64,000 nt of DNA. Source: Marinovum sp. Lineage in GTDB: Bacteria; Pseudomonadota; Alphaproteobacteria; Rhodobacterales; Rhodobacteraceae. Below the pieces are notes generated by a model. That model ran no database searches. It had not been told where the DNA came from and saw only the letters and a program-made list of their open reading frames with translations. Numbering within the stretch: position 1 is the stretch's first letter; each line of letters begins with the position of its first letter. Location of the stretch: NCBI GenBank assembly GCA_022447495.1, contig JAKVBH010000017.1, positions 26,915-90,914 of the forward strand, read 5' to 3'. This document shows positions 31,306 through 41,175 of this stretch, one piece after another. A program made the translations under genes and the position numbers.

Positions 31306-32226
31306 ATGTTAACATTGTTGATCATTGAGCAGGTCCTGAACGGCCTGCAATTCGGCGTCATGCTGTTTTTGATGGCGGCAGGGCTGACGCTCATATTTGG
31401 CGTCATGGGTTTGATCAACCTGGCGCATGGTTCACTCTACATGGTGGGCGCGTTTGCAGCCGCCTGGGTGGCCGGTGCCACGGGGTCGTTCCTTCTGGCC
31501 TTGATCGCGGCACTTGCAGCCGCTGCGGCGGCGGGGGCCTTGGTCGAAGTTCTTGTTATTCGGCGGCTTTATAAGGCCGCGCACCTCGATCAGGTGCTGG
31601 CCACCTTCGCGCTTATTTTGATCTTTTCCGAGGGCACGCGCTGGATCTTTGGGTCCTTTCCGCTGTTCTTGGATGTGCCGTCTTACCTGTCAGGGCCGAT
31701 CACCTTACCCGGCGGCATCGCCTATCCGCTCTATCGCCTGGTTCTGATTGGTATAGGGATTGCCGTTGCTCTGGGGCTCTGGTGGCTCACAGCGCGCACG
31801 CGCTTGGGTATCCAGATCCGTGCCGGCGAAAACGACCGCGAGATGATTGCCGCACTCGGCGTTGATATTTCGCGGCTCTACACCTTGGTTTTTGCTCTCG
31901 GTGCTGCCCTCGCAGGTTTGGCCGGTGCGCTGGTCGGCGCAATCCAATCGGTGCAAGTCGGCATGGGTGAGCCCGTTTTGATCCTGGCCTTTGTCGTGAT
32001 TGTCATCGGCGGCATCGGCTCAATCCGGGGGGCTTTTGTTGGTGCGATGTTGGTGGGTCTGACTGACACATTGGGTGGGGTATTCCTGCCAGAACTCTTC
32101 AAACTCTTCATGGAAAGCGGAGCAGCGACCCAAACCGGATCCTCACTGGCGTCAATGTCGGTCTATATTTTGATGAGCATCGTCTTGATCTGGAGGCCCT
32201 CTGGCCTTTTCGGAGTACGCGCATGA
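31306..32226 (+). CDS. livH: Branched-chain amino acid-type ABC permease (LivH)
   Basis: Hydrophobic; GLTLIFGVMGLINLAHGSLYMVGAF signature. Confidence 0.9.
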   Translation: MLTLLIIEQVLNGLQFGVMLFLMAAGLTLIFGVMGLINLAHGSLYMVGAFAAAWVAGATGSFLLALIAALAAAAAAGALVEVLVIRRLYKAAHLDQVLATFALILIFSEGTRWIFGSFPLFLDVPSYLSGPITLPGGIAYPLYRLVLIGIGIAVALGLWWLTARTRLGIQIRAGENDREMIAALGVDISRLYTLVFALGAALAGLAGALVGAIQSVQVGMGEPVLILAFVVIVIGGIGSIRGAFVGAMLVGLTDTLGGVFLPELFKLFMESGAATQTGSSLASMSVYILMSIVLIWRPSGLFGVRA

Positions 32227-33206
32227 TCCGGGAAGGCGTCATCAACTGGGCCATCCTTTTGGGGCTGGTCGCGTTGCCGCTTTGGGCTGTCTTTGCCGAT
32301 GAGATATTCACGATCACCCTGACTACGCGGGTCGTAATCCTTGCGCTGGCTGCGGTGGGGTTGAACATTGCGCTTGGGATCGGCGGCATGGTGTCTTTTG
32401 GCCACGCGGCCTTCTTTGGCTTGGGTGGTTATGCGATGGGCATCTTGGCCTATCACGCGCAAACCTATGCGGCGCTGGATTTCGGAATTGTGGAAATCGA
32501 GGGCACCAAATCGATGCCGGTCATCTGGCTTGTGGCCACGGCGATCTCCGCTCTGGCAGCCTGGCTGATCGGTTTATTGAGCCTACGCACGACGGGCGTC
32601 TATTTCATTATGATTACCCTGGCCTTTGGCCAAATGTTCTACTATTTCGCCATTTCCTGGGGGGCCTATGGCGGCGAGGATGGTTTGTCGATCTATGTGC
32701 GCAATGGGTTTCCGGGGCTCAACACTCTTGTCCCGATCCAGTTTTTTGGCCTGTGTTTTGTGGCGCTCTGTGTGGCACTGATCCTTCAATGGCGTTTGCG
32801 GGGATCGTCTTTTGGTCTCACACTTAATGCCGCGCGCCAGACGCCGGAACGCGTAGAGACCGTGGGTCTCAATCCCATGAAGCTTAAGCTTTTGGCTTTT
32901 GTGATTTCGGGCGCGATCACGGGTCTCGCTGGGGCGCTCTTTGCCGATCTCAACCGCTTCGTGAGCCCAGCCATGTTCTCGTGGCAGCTCTCGGGCGAGT
33001 TGATCATCTTGATCATTATTGGAGGCGTTGGTCGGCTCATGGGACCGGTGATCGGAGCTATGATTTTTGTCGCGTTGGAGCATTGGCTGGGAGGGCTCAC
33101 CGACTTTTGGCACGTCTATCTGGGCGCCATTCTTCTATTTATTGTTCTCTTTAGCCGGGGCGGGGTCATCGGGTTTTTGACAGGCAAGGAGGGCCCCCAT
33201 GTCTGA
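32223..33206 (+). CDS. livM: Branched-chain amino acid-type ABC permease (LivM)
   Basis: GLNIALGIGGMVSFGHAAFFGLGGYAMGIL signature; overlaps the livH stop. Confidence 0.9.
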   Translation: MIREGVINWAILLGLVALPLWAVFADEIFTITLTTRVVILALAAVGLNIALGIGGMVSFGHAAFFGLGGYAMGILAYHAQTYAALDFGIVEIEGTKSMPVIWLVATAISALAAWLIGLLSLRTTGVYFIMITLAFGQMFYYFAISWGAYGGEDGLSIYVRNGFPGLNTLVPIQFFGLCFVALCVALILQWRLRGSSFGLTLNAARQTPERVETVGLNPMKLKLLAFVISGAITGLAGALFADLNRFVSPAMFSWQLSGELIILIIIGGVGRLMGPVIGAMIFVALEHWLGGLTDFWHVYLGAILLFIVLFSRGGVIGFLTGKEGPHV

Positions 33207-33948
33207 GGTCATCCTTGCTACCCAAGGACTACAGAAATCGTTTGGCGCGCTCAAAGCCACGGATGACGTGTCGATTGATCTGCGCCCTGGCGAAATACAC
33301 GCGATTATCGGACCCAATGGGGCCGGGAAATCGACTCTCATTGCCCAAATCTGTGGAGCTTTGGCATCTGACACAGGGCGTGTGGAGCTTCTGGACCGCG
33401 ATGTCACCGCGCTCAATACAGAACAGCGCGCGCGGGCAGGCCTTGGTCGCACGTTTCAAATCTCGGCCCTGGCCATGGAAGACAGTGTCGAAGACAACGT
33501 GCGCTTGGGTGCGATTGGGGCCATGGGATCACCTTGGAATGTCTTCCGTCCAGTTTCTCGCAGCGCCGACGTCGTGGCCCGCGCGAACGACGCTTTGGAG
33601 CGCGTGGGCCTCACGGGTGCCCGTGAGACGCGCTGCGCCGATCTCTCGCATGGTCAACGGCGTCAATTGGAGGTGGCCGTGGCGCTCACCTTGGAGCCCA
33701 AAGCCTTCGTCATGGACGAACCGATGGCAGGTCTCGGAGCCGATGGGTCTAAGACGATGACGGGCTTTCTAGATGGTCTGCGCGATGAGGCACCCATTTT
33801 GTTGGTCGAACATGACATGGACGCGGTCTTCGCGCTCGCGGATCGCATCAGCGTCTTGGTCTACGGCAAGATCATTGCCACAGGCACCGTGAGCGATATT
33901 CGCGCCTCCGATGCGGTCCGTACCGCTTACTTGGGGGAGAACGCATGA
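33199..33948 (+). CDS. livG: ABC transporter ATP-binding protein (LivG)
   Basis: Walker A GPNGAGKST, LSHGQRRQLEVA signature. Confidence 0.92.
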   Translation: MSEVILATQGLQKSFGALKATDDVSIDLRPGEIHAIIGPNGAGKSTLIAQICGALASDTGRVELLDRDVTALNTEQRARAGLGRTFQISALAMEDSVEDNVRLGAIGAMGSPWNVFRPVSRSADVVARANDALERVGLTGARETRCADLSHGQRRQLEVAVALTLEPKAFVMDEPMAGLGADGSKTMTGFLDGLRDEAPILLVEHDMDAVFALADRISVLVYGKIIATGTVSDIRASDAVRTAYLGENA

Positions 33949-34631
33949 GCCTCTTGCAGGTGAAAAACCTTACAGTCTCCTACGGCAGCGCGCAGGCGCT
34001 TTTTGATGTGTCATTGCAGGTCGATGCCGGTGAAGTCACAGCGCTCATGGGACGCAACGGCATGGGCAAGACAACGACCGTGCGCGCCATCTGTCGCATG
34101 ATGTCTTCGGCCGGTGTTCTGACGTTTGCGGGGCAAGATTTGCATCGTCTGCCCAGCCACCGCGTGGCGCGCCTAGGGGTGGGGCTCGTGCCCGAGGGAC
34201 GCAGATGTTTTAGGGACCTGACAGTCGAAGAAAACCTCATCGCGGCGTCGCGCCGAGGAGATTGGACTGTCCGGACGATTGGTCAGCTTTTCCCGCGCTT
34301 GTCTGAACGATTGACCCAACGCTCAGCTTCGCTGTCAGGGGGCGAGCAACAGATGTTGGCCATTGGCAGAGCGCTGATGACCAATCCTGACCTGTTGATC
34401 CTAGATGAGGCCACCGAAGGTCTCGCGCCCATCATCCGACAAGAAATTTGGGCGGCGCTTGTGCGGATCAAATCCGAGACGGGCACTGCCATTTTGATCA
34501 TCGACAAATCGCTCAAAGAACTGAGCGCTATTTCCGACACCGCCGTGATCCTTGAACGTGGCGCGACGGTGTGGAGTGGGTCAATGGACGCTCTGAGTGC
34601 GGATGTCTCAGAGCGCTATCTAGGCGTTTGA
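33945..34631 (+). CDS. livF: ABC transporter ATP-binding protein (LivF)
   Basis: Walker A GRNGMGKTT, LSGGEQQMLAIGRAL. Confidence 0.92.
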   Translation: MSLLQVKNLTVSYGSAQALFDVSLQVDAGEVTALMGRNGMGKTTTVRAICRMMSSAGVLTFAGQDLHRLPSHRVARLGVGLVPEGRRCFRDLTVEENLIAASRRGDWTVRTIGQLFPRLSERLTQRSASLSGGEQQMLAIGRALMTNPDLLILDEATEGLAPIIRQEIWAALVRIKSETGTAILIIDKSLKELSAISDTAVILERGATVWSGSMDALSADVSERYLGV

Positions 34632-34641
34632 GCGTCCCGGA

Positions 34642-36042
34642 TTAGACCAAACTGGGCAGCCAGAGAACGACCCATGGAAACCCCACCAACAGAGCAATTG
34701 TGATGGCATCTGCGATGAAAAAGGGCGTCACACCCTTGAACACGTCCTGCACGGTGAGATCGTCTCGCACTCCGGCCACAACAAAACAATTGAGGCCAAT
34801 CGGCGGCGTGATCAAACAGAACTCTGCCATCTTCACGACCAAAATGCCGAACCAGATCGCGCACATCGGGCCGCTCATGCCGAATGTACTGTCGGCTGCG
34901 CTTATGAATTCGCCACCGTTGAGCGCCATGACAGCAGGGTAGACCACGGGCAATGTGAGAAGCAGCATGCCGATGGCGTCCATGAACATGCCCAGGACGG
35001 CATAGGCCAATAGGATGCAAATCAGGATCAACATGGGGGCCATGCTTAGCGACGTGATCCAATCCGAGAACGCGCCCGGCAAATCGGCAAACCCCAAGAA
35101 CCGGACATAGACCAGAACGCCCCAGATGATCGTAAAAATCATCACGCTCAACTTTGCCGTTTCCAAAAGCGCATCGCGCATCTGAGGCCAGCGCATCCCT
35201 TGGTAGAGCGCCATGAGGAAGACCACGAAGGCTCCGATGGCCCCGCCCTCGGTGGGCGTGCCCCATGCTTCGCCGCCGAAAGGGTTGTAAACAAAGCAGA
35301 TGATGGTCACGACCACGAACACGATAGGAAGCGCAGGTGGCAAAGAGACGAGGCGTTCTTTCCAGGTGAAGCCACCCACGGGTGGCCCAAACCCTTTGAT
35401 GGTAACGGCCATGCCAATGATGAGAAGGGCATAGATCAATGCCGAAAATGCTCCGGGGATGAAACCTGCCAAAAGGAGCTTACCCACGTCCTGTTCCACA
35501 ATGATCGCGTAGATGACCAGTATGGCTGAGGGCGGAATAAGCGAGGCCAAAGTGCCGCCTGCTGCCACAACGCCCGCCGCGAATTGTTTGTTGTACCCTA
35601 TCTTAAGCATCTCAGGGATCGCAATTCGAGCAAACACCGCGGAGGTGGCGACTGACGCGCCCGATACCGCGGCAAAACCTGCGGTGGCAAAGACAGTTGA
35701 GACGGCCAGCCCCCCTGGTACCCAAGCAATCCAACGTTTGGCCGCCTCAAAGAGCGCTTTGGTGAGGCCTGCGTAATAGGCCAGATAGCCAATGAGAATG
35801 AAGGTCGGGATGAGTGAGAGTGCTTGGCTTGAGACCTTGGAATGCGGCACTTGCCCGGCGGTTTTCACGGCAACGCCCAAGGCCCAGCCAAAATCGCCAA
35901 AGCCGTAGTCTTTTTTGGCCCAAAAGATCCAAATTAATCCGACCATACCCGACAAGCCTGCGGCAAAGGCCACGCGCATCCCCAGGATCACCATGACCAA
36001 AAGGCCGCCAGTGACCCAAAGACCAATATCAATCGGGTCCAT
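34642..36042 (-). CDS. dctM: TRAP transporter large permease (DctM)
   Basis: Start MDPIDIGLWVTGG at 36042; multi-TM with GASVATSAVFARIAIPEM, TRAP DctM pattern. Confidence 0.9.
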   Translation of the reverse strand: MDPIDIGLWVTGGLLVMVILGMRVAFAAGLSGMVGLIWIFWAKKDYGFGDFGWALGVAVKTAGQVPHSKVSSQALSLIPTFILIGYLAYYAGLTKALFEAAKRWIAWVPGGLAVSTVFATAGFAAVSGASVATSAVFARIAIPEMLKIGYNKQFAAGVVAAGGTLASLIPPSAILVIYAIIVEQDVGKLLLAGFIPGAFSALIYALLIIGMAVTIKGFGPPVGGFTWKERLVSLPPALPIVFVVVTIICFVYNPFGGEAWGTPTEGGAIGAFVVFLMALYQGMRWPQMRDALLETAKLSVMIFTIIWGVLVYVRFLGFADLPGAFSDWITSLSMAPMLILICILLAYAVLGMFMDAIGMLLLTLPVVYPAVMALNGGEFISAADSTFGMSGPMCAIWFGILVVKMAEFCLITPPIGLNCFVVAGVRDDLTVQDVFKGVTPFFIADAITIALLVGFPWVVLWLPSLV

Positions 36043-36665
36043 CAGTTCTGCCCTCCCAACTGATCGGCTTCCATTTCGGCTTGGGTGGCGGCATCGGCTA
36101 TCATCGGAACGGCAACTGTGTGGCCAGTGATCACGCCTCGGCCATAGGCCCAAACCTGGAGGTTGAGCCGCAAACACAGGACACTAAAGGCCAGCGGTGC
36201 GAGAAACTTTGCAGGCCATATGGGCAGAGAAATGTCCATGGAGCTGTCCCGGCTCCAAAGGGGTGCGGCGACATCAAAGCTGCGCTCAAAATGCGCCCAA
36301 GTGCCCCAAACCATCAAAAGCATGAGGACCAGGATCAAGGATGTGGTGATCATCTCGGCCAGATAGAGCCAGCGACCACGCAAGCGGCCCACAAGAATGT
36401 CCATGCGGATATGCCCACCTTCGCGCATCACAAACGAAATGCCCATGAATGCAATGAGCGGCATCGCCTGTTCGATCCAATCGACATAGCCGGGCAAGGG
36501 CATGTTCATGAAGTTCCGACCCGAGACTGAAACGACGGCAAGCACCATCAGGCCAAAGACCGCCAAGCCACTGAGCAGGGCAAAGAAGCGTTCCAAGACC
36601 ACAAGGCGGCGGTCGAGCGAAGAGAGCGCGCTGTCATCAAGCAGCACAAGCGAAGGAGTAGCCAT
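36042..36665 (-). CDS. dctQ: TRAP transporter small permease (DctQ)
   Basis: Four TM, NMPLPGYVDWIEQAMPLIAFMGISFVMREGGHIRMDI. Confidence 0.88.
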   Translation of the reverse strand: MATPSLVLLDDSALSSLDRRLVVLERFFALLSGLAVFGLMVLAVVSVSGRNFMNMPLPGYVDWIEQAMPLIAFMGISFVMREGGHIRMDILVGRLRGRWLYLAEMITTSLILVLMLLMVWGTWAHFERSFDVAAPLWSRDSSMDISLPIWPAKFLAPLAFSVLCLRLNLQVWAYGRGVITGHTVAVPMIADAATQAEMEADQLGGQN

Positions 36666-36731
36666 GGCACATGTCCTGAAACTGAAAGAGGCCCCGCACA
36701 AAGGATTGCGCGAGGCCAGACGGGAGGATCG

Positions 36732-37742
36732 TTAGTTGCCGGAGGCAATCATGCCTGTCACCAGGTCATACAACTCCTGCGCAGGGAGACCGGCTTTGGT
36801 GTTGCGCTCAATCCAAGCGCTGGCTGCGGGTGCGGCGGCGGCTTCTTTGAAAGCGGCTATCTCATCGTCAGAGAAGGTCACCTTGGCGATGCCCCGCGCG
36901 TCCAACGCAGGGCCCCACGCGTCCATGGTCGCGCCGTTATAATTGGCGATGTAATGGTCCAGCGCCTCATCGACCGAGCCCAACAGCGCGTCGCGGTGCG
37001 CGTCGCTGAGGCTATCCAGGGCATCTGTGTTGACCACAACGGGGCAATTCACCGTGCCAGGGTTGAGGTTTGTGGTCCACCAGGTGCCGTTTTCGATCGT
37101 GCCGAAAGACATGTGGGCATGGGGTGCAAAACTCACTGCTTTGACGACGCCGCTGTCCATGGCTTGGCGCACTTCGGTGGCGGACATGGAGGTAGGCACA
37201 GCGCCAACCGCTTCCATTGCCGCGCCGATGCCGCCGGTGGCGCGCACGCTCAGACCCTCGAAATCCGCTAGGCTAGAGGGCGCTTCACCAACCCCCACGA
37301 TGTTGTACTGGGGCAGGGGCGAGGGCATGAGCAGTCGGGCATTCCAACGGCCCAAATCTTCAGCAGTCGCGGGATGCGCGTAGACCGCCATGGACAGGGC
37401 CACCTCTTGCTCCAAGGACGTCACTCCAAGGAACGGTAGCTCAAGTACGGTGATCGATGGGTTCTTGTCGCGGTGATATCCGGCACAGAATTGGGCCATT
37501 TCAAACGCGCCAATAGAGATTCCGTCAAGGTTCTCGCGGTTCTTGGAGAGGCCGCCGTAGCTGATGTTGAGCGTGAATTCCCCATCGGTTTTCTCGGAGA
37601 CCAGTTCGGCCAGTTTTTCAACGTGTTCGGTGAAGGCGCGGCGTTTGCCCCAAAGTGAGACATTCCATTCCGTGGCCATAGCTTCAGAGCCAAAGGCCAC
37701 AACAATAGCGGCAACCGCCGCGCGGCTGAGATACGTGTTCAT
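36732..37742 (-). CDS. dctP: TRAP transporter substrate-binding protein (DctP family)
   Basis: Signal peptide from 37742; LSVRATGGIGAAMEAVGAVPTSMSATEVRQAMDSGVVKAV. Confidence 0.9.
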   Translation of the reverse strand: MNTYLSRAAVAAIVVAFGSEAMATEWNVSLWGKRRAFTEHVEKLAELVSEKTDGEFTLNISYGGLSKNRENLDGISIGAFEMAQFCAGYHRDKNPSITVLELPFLGVTSLEQEVALSMAVYAHPATAEDLGRWNARLLMPSPLPQYNIVGVGEAPSSLADFEGLSVRATGGIGAAMEAVGAVPTSMSATEVRQAMDSGVVKAVSFAPHAHMSFGTIENGTWWTTNLNPGTVNCPVVVNTDALDSLSDAHRDALLGSVDEALDHYIANYNGATMDAWGPALDARGIAKVTFSDDEIAAFKEAAAAPAASAWIERNTKAGLPAQELYDLVTGMIASGN

Positions 37743-37831
37743 GCGTTTTCCTCCCAAAATCGGTGGCCACAGCAAAACCGATTTCGGGGTGCGGGACTCA
37801 TGAAGAAAAATGCGCGCGTTTGGGAGCCTGG

Positions 37832-37849
37832 TCTGCGGAAATCCGCAGA
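37832..37849 (-). promoter_or_regulatory. Palindrome TCTGCGGA-AA-TCCGCAGA, candidate DctD-type enhancer site
   Basis: Perfect 8-bp arms in the dctD-dctP intergenic gap, about 90 bp upstream of the dctP ATG. Confidence 0.5.
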
Positions 37850-37850
37850 G

Positions 37851-39143
37851 CTACAAAAGGGCCTTTTTGTCGAGCCCGAGCTTGACGATTTTCTCGTTGA
37901 GTGTGCGTCGTCCGATCCCCAATGCGTCGGCGGCATCATCCATACGCCCAGCATGATCTTGGATCGCACGGGAGATCATTTGACGTTCAAAGGCCGCGAC
38001 AGCTTCGCGTAGTCCGGGCCGCTCGGTTGTGTAATCGGCAGCGCCAGAAATCGCGTCGGCGATGCGTGCGTCTCCCATCTTGGACAGAAAGACGAACCGC
38101 TCCGCGACATTGCGCAGCTCGCGCACATTTCCGCGCCAGTCATGTGCCATAAGCTGTCCAATATCGTCTTTGTTCAATTCCGGAGTTGGTGCGCCCAAGC
38201 GAGTTGCGAAGTCGTGTAAGAAGCGATTGGCCAGCATTGGGATATCATCAATACGGGTCCGTAAGGGGGGCAAGGCTAAGGCAAACCCCTCCAACCGAAA
38301 GAGGAGGTCTTGGCGCAACCGATCCTTAGCGATGGCTTGGGACGTGTCCTCGTTGGTGGCGGATATAATGCGCAGATCGACCGTTTGCGGCGTAGCGGCG
38401 CCATTTGGCAGGATTTCTTGAGCCTCAATCAACCGCAACAGTGCGGGTTGTACATCGCTGGGGCAGGCACAAACCTCATCGAAAAACAATGTGCCACCTG
38501 ATGCGCCTTGGGCGACCACTGGTAGGTGCGTGATGCTAATTTGGGCCGCGTTCACGGCCACGTACGGCCCATCGCAGCGTTCTGAGAGGTCATGTAGCGC
38601 CCGCGCCACCACGTCTTTGCCGGTGCCTGTTTCACCTCGGATTAGAACCGGCATACGGCCCTGCGCCAGCGTTGTGATGGTTCGTCGAAGCTCTACGATA
38701 TCGGGGGTGTGACCGACCAGGGTACGATCAAGTCCCGCGAGCTCTTGCAGGCGGTCTTTGAGGCGTAAATTGCTTTGCCGCATCTGATGTTGTTCGGCTG
38801 CATGGGCCAGAATCAGCAAAAGCCGTTTCGGATCGTATGGCTTCTCCACAAAACTGTAGGCCCCGGCGCTCATGGCTTCGACGGCCACGGGGATGTCCCC
38901 ATGGGCCGAGATCAAAACCACAGGTGGTCCGCTCTCCAGACTGTGCAAAAGATCAAGGCCGGTCATTTCCGGCATCCGCAAGTCGGTCAAAATGACGTCT
39001 GGCTGAAATTGCGTGATCCAGCGCGCAGTCTCGGTTGCGCGTGCCAAGGCTTTGGCGGTCCATCCGGTGGCTTCGACAAGATCCACCAGCGAGTTGCGCA
39101 TCATTAAGTCGTCATCAATGATCAACACGCGGTTATTCGTCAT
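37851..39143 (-). CDS. dctD: Sigma-54-dependent response regulator (DctD-like)
   Basis: Receiver LIIDDDLMMRNSL, AAA+ GETGTGKDVVAR, GTLFFDEV, C-terminal Fis HTH. Confidence 0.92.
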   Translation of the reverse strand: MTNNRVLIIDDDLMMRNSLVDLVEATGWTAKALARATETARWITQFQPDVILTDLRMPEMTGLDLLHSLESGPPVVLISAHGDIPVAVEAMSAGAYSFVEKPYDPKRLLLILAHAAEQHQMRQSNLRLKDRLQELAGLDRTLVGHTPDIVELRRTITTLAQGRMPVLIRGETGTGKDVVARALHDLSERCDGPYVAVNAAQISITHLPVVAQGASGGTLFFDEVCACPSDVQPALLRLIEAQEILPNGAATPQTVDLRIISATNEDTSQAIAKDRLRQDLLFRLEGFALALPPLRTRIDDIPMLANRFLHDFATRLGAPTPELNKDDIGQLMAHDWRGNVRELRNVAERFVFLSKMGDARIADAISGAADYTTERPGLREAVAAFERQMISRAIQDHAGRMDDAADALGIGRRTLNEKIVKLGLDKKALL

Positions 39144-40861
39144 CTCGGATGCCCCTGAGTGTTTTTCGGGAGTGTCACGCGAAAGACCGCACCGCCGCCC
39201 GTGCTTTCAGCCGCGGTGATTGTGCCGCCATGGTCTGATACGATGCCCGCTGAAATCGTAAGCCCAAGTCCCATGCCCCGCCCGCTTTCTCGGGTGGTTG
39301 CAAAAGGCTCTTGGAGATCATCAAGGGTTTTGCCGCCGAGGCCATGGCCTGTGTCGGAGACCTCAATCCAGACCTCTTTATCTTGCGCGCCCATCGCAAT
39401 TAGGATTTGTTTCACGTCTTGGGTTTCGACCGCGTCTAGGGCGTTGCGCAAAAGGTTTGTCACCACTTGTTCGACGCGCATCTGATTGCCCCGAAACGGT
39501 AGCGGGGCCTCAGACGAGCGCAGATCGACCGTCGCGCCGATATAGTCGATATTGGGCGCCACCAATTCAAGCGCGGGAGCCACCATATTGCGCAAATCCA
39601 GTGCTTCGAACTTGTCGCGACCTTTGCGCGAAAAGAACTTCAGCTGTTTGGTGATGTTCTCCATACGCGCGACGAGGTTTTGCATCTTGTCGTTGAGAGG
39701 TGTTGCACCTTGGGAAATCTCGGCGGCGGCCAATTGGTTGCGCATGGCGGCAATTGGCTGACCAAGTTCGTGGGTGACCGACGACGCAAGCTGTCCCAGC
39801 GCAGCAAGTCTCCCGGCTTGGGCCAATTCGGCTTGGGTTTTTTGCAGGTTTCGCTCTGTCGCGCGCCGTTCTTCGATTTCAACGGCCAGCTTTTGATTTG
39901 CCTGACGCAGCAAAGCCTCTTCGCGTTCAGATTTTCGCAGGGCTACATTCACCCGGCGCGCCCGGCTCATTTGGAATAGAATGAAGGTCATCATGGCCGA
40001 CACCACGAATACGCCTGTGGTCAACCATGTCCGGGTGGCGGAGGCGTCGAGGGGTTCAAAGAAATGCAAGGACCAGCTGTTGGGGAGATCTGCGGTGTGC
40101 AGATGGAGCACGGTTTCTCCACCGACATTCGCGGTTTGCGCCAGAGGATCAAAAGACCAATCAAGCGGCGCCAAAGTCTCTGCCGCGAACTGACGTGATC
40201 GATCAATCCGTGCTTTTTGCTCGAATGAGAGCTCGGTCAATGTGCGGTAGCGCCAAGACGGCTCTGACGCTAGCAAAACCACGCCGTCGGCATTGGCCAA
40301 CAAAACCTGCTCACCGGAGGCTTGCCAGGCCTCTTGGATCGGCGACAAATCAGCTTTGAGCGCGATGACCCCATCTGCACCACCGTGGGGGTGTTGGACG
40401 CCGATCGCGTAGAAATATCCAGGCTGGCCGGTGGTGGCGCCAATGCCATAGAACTCGCCAAGCTCGCCGTTCTGAGCTGCCTGAAAATACGGTCGATAGC
40501 CGTAATTTTGTCCCTTAAAGGACGTGGTGCTTTTGGCGTTGGACGCCGACAGCGTGTGACCTTCATGGTCCATCAAATAGATCGCGTCCAGGCCCGCGCT
40601 TTGGGAAAACCGCGCGAGCCGGTGGTCAAGCACAGAAGAACTTCCACCCGCAAGTGTGTCTGTGACAACGGGGTCGAGCGACAAAAGAAACGGTAAGTGC
40701 GCGAAGTGTTGGATCTGCGATTGCAGGGTGTTTTGGTAGATCGTCAGCCGCGCGGCGGCCGTCTCGATTTGCTCAGCCTTAAAATAGCTAAATGCTCCGC
40801 GAAATAGGGCGAAACAGAGAGCAAGAAACAGACAAAAGGCGAGAGCGTAAGTGCGGCGCAT
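39140..40861 (-). CDS. dctB: Sensor histidine kinase (DctB-like)
   Basis: Two TM segments flanking a periplasmic sensor, SSVTHELGQPIAAMRNQL H-box, HATPase. Confidence 0.92.
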   Translation of the reverse strand: MRRTYALAFCLFLALCFALFRGAFSYFKAEQIETAAARLTIYQNTLQSQIQHFAHLPFLLSLDPVVTDTLAGGSSSVLDHRLARFSQSAGLDAIYLMDHEGHTLSASNAKSTTSFKGQNYGYRPYFQAAQNGELGEFYGIGATTGQPGYFYAIGVQHPHGGADGVIALKADLSPIQEAWQASGEQVLLANADGVVLLASEPSWRYRTLTELSFEQKARIDRSRQFAAETLAPLDWSFDPLAQTANVGGETVLHLHTADLPNSWSLHFFEPLDASATRTWLTTGVFVVSAMMTFILFQMSRARRVNVALRKSEREEALLRQANQKLAVEIEERRATERNLQKTQAELAQAGRLAALGQLASSVTHELGQPIAAMRNQLAAAEISQGATPLNDKMQNLVARMENITKQLKFFSRKGRDKFEALDLRNMVAPALELVAPNIDYIGATVDLRSSEAPLPFRGNQMRVEQVVTNLLRNALDAVETQDVKQILIAMGAQDKEVWIEVSDTGHGLGGKTLDDLQEPFATTRESGRGMGLGLTISAGIVSDHGGTITAAESTGGGAVFRVTLPKNTQGHPR

Positions 40862-41175
40862 TTCGGTTTCTCGCTTGGATTGGCTGGGAAAATCAATGAG
40901 AGACTGAGGTCGGGACACAAAGATCGACACTGGGTGTCACACGCCAAACGGGGAACGTCGCTCTAAGAGAGCTTGCACCAATGCCTCTGCAGCAGCCAGG
41001 ATCGCTACGATCCACGCAATGTTCCGGGTACCGCCGCCCAAACCCAGTCTCGGAAAAGAAACAGCTACAAACTGCCCTTGCTGTGTCGACGCAGGGCCAT
41101 TTTCCTGTTGCATAAAGGCTATACAAGTGTGGCCAAAGCCACTATGCGCGGGGCTTCTTCATCCTCAGGTGACAC

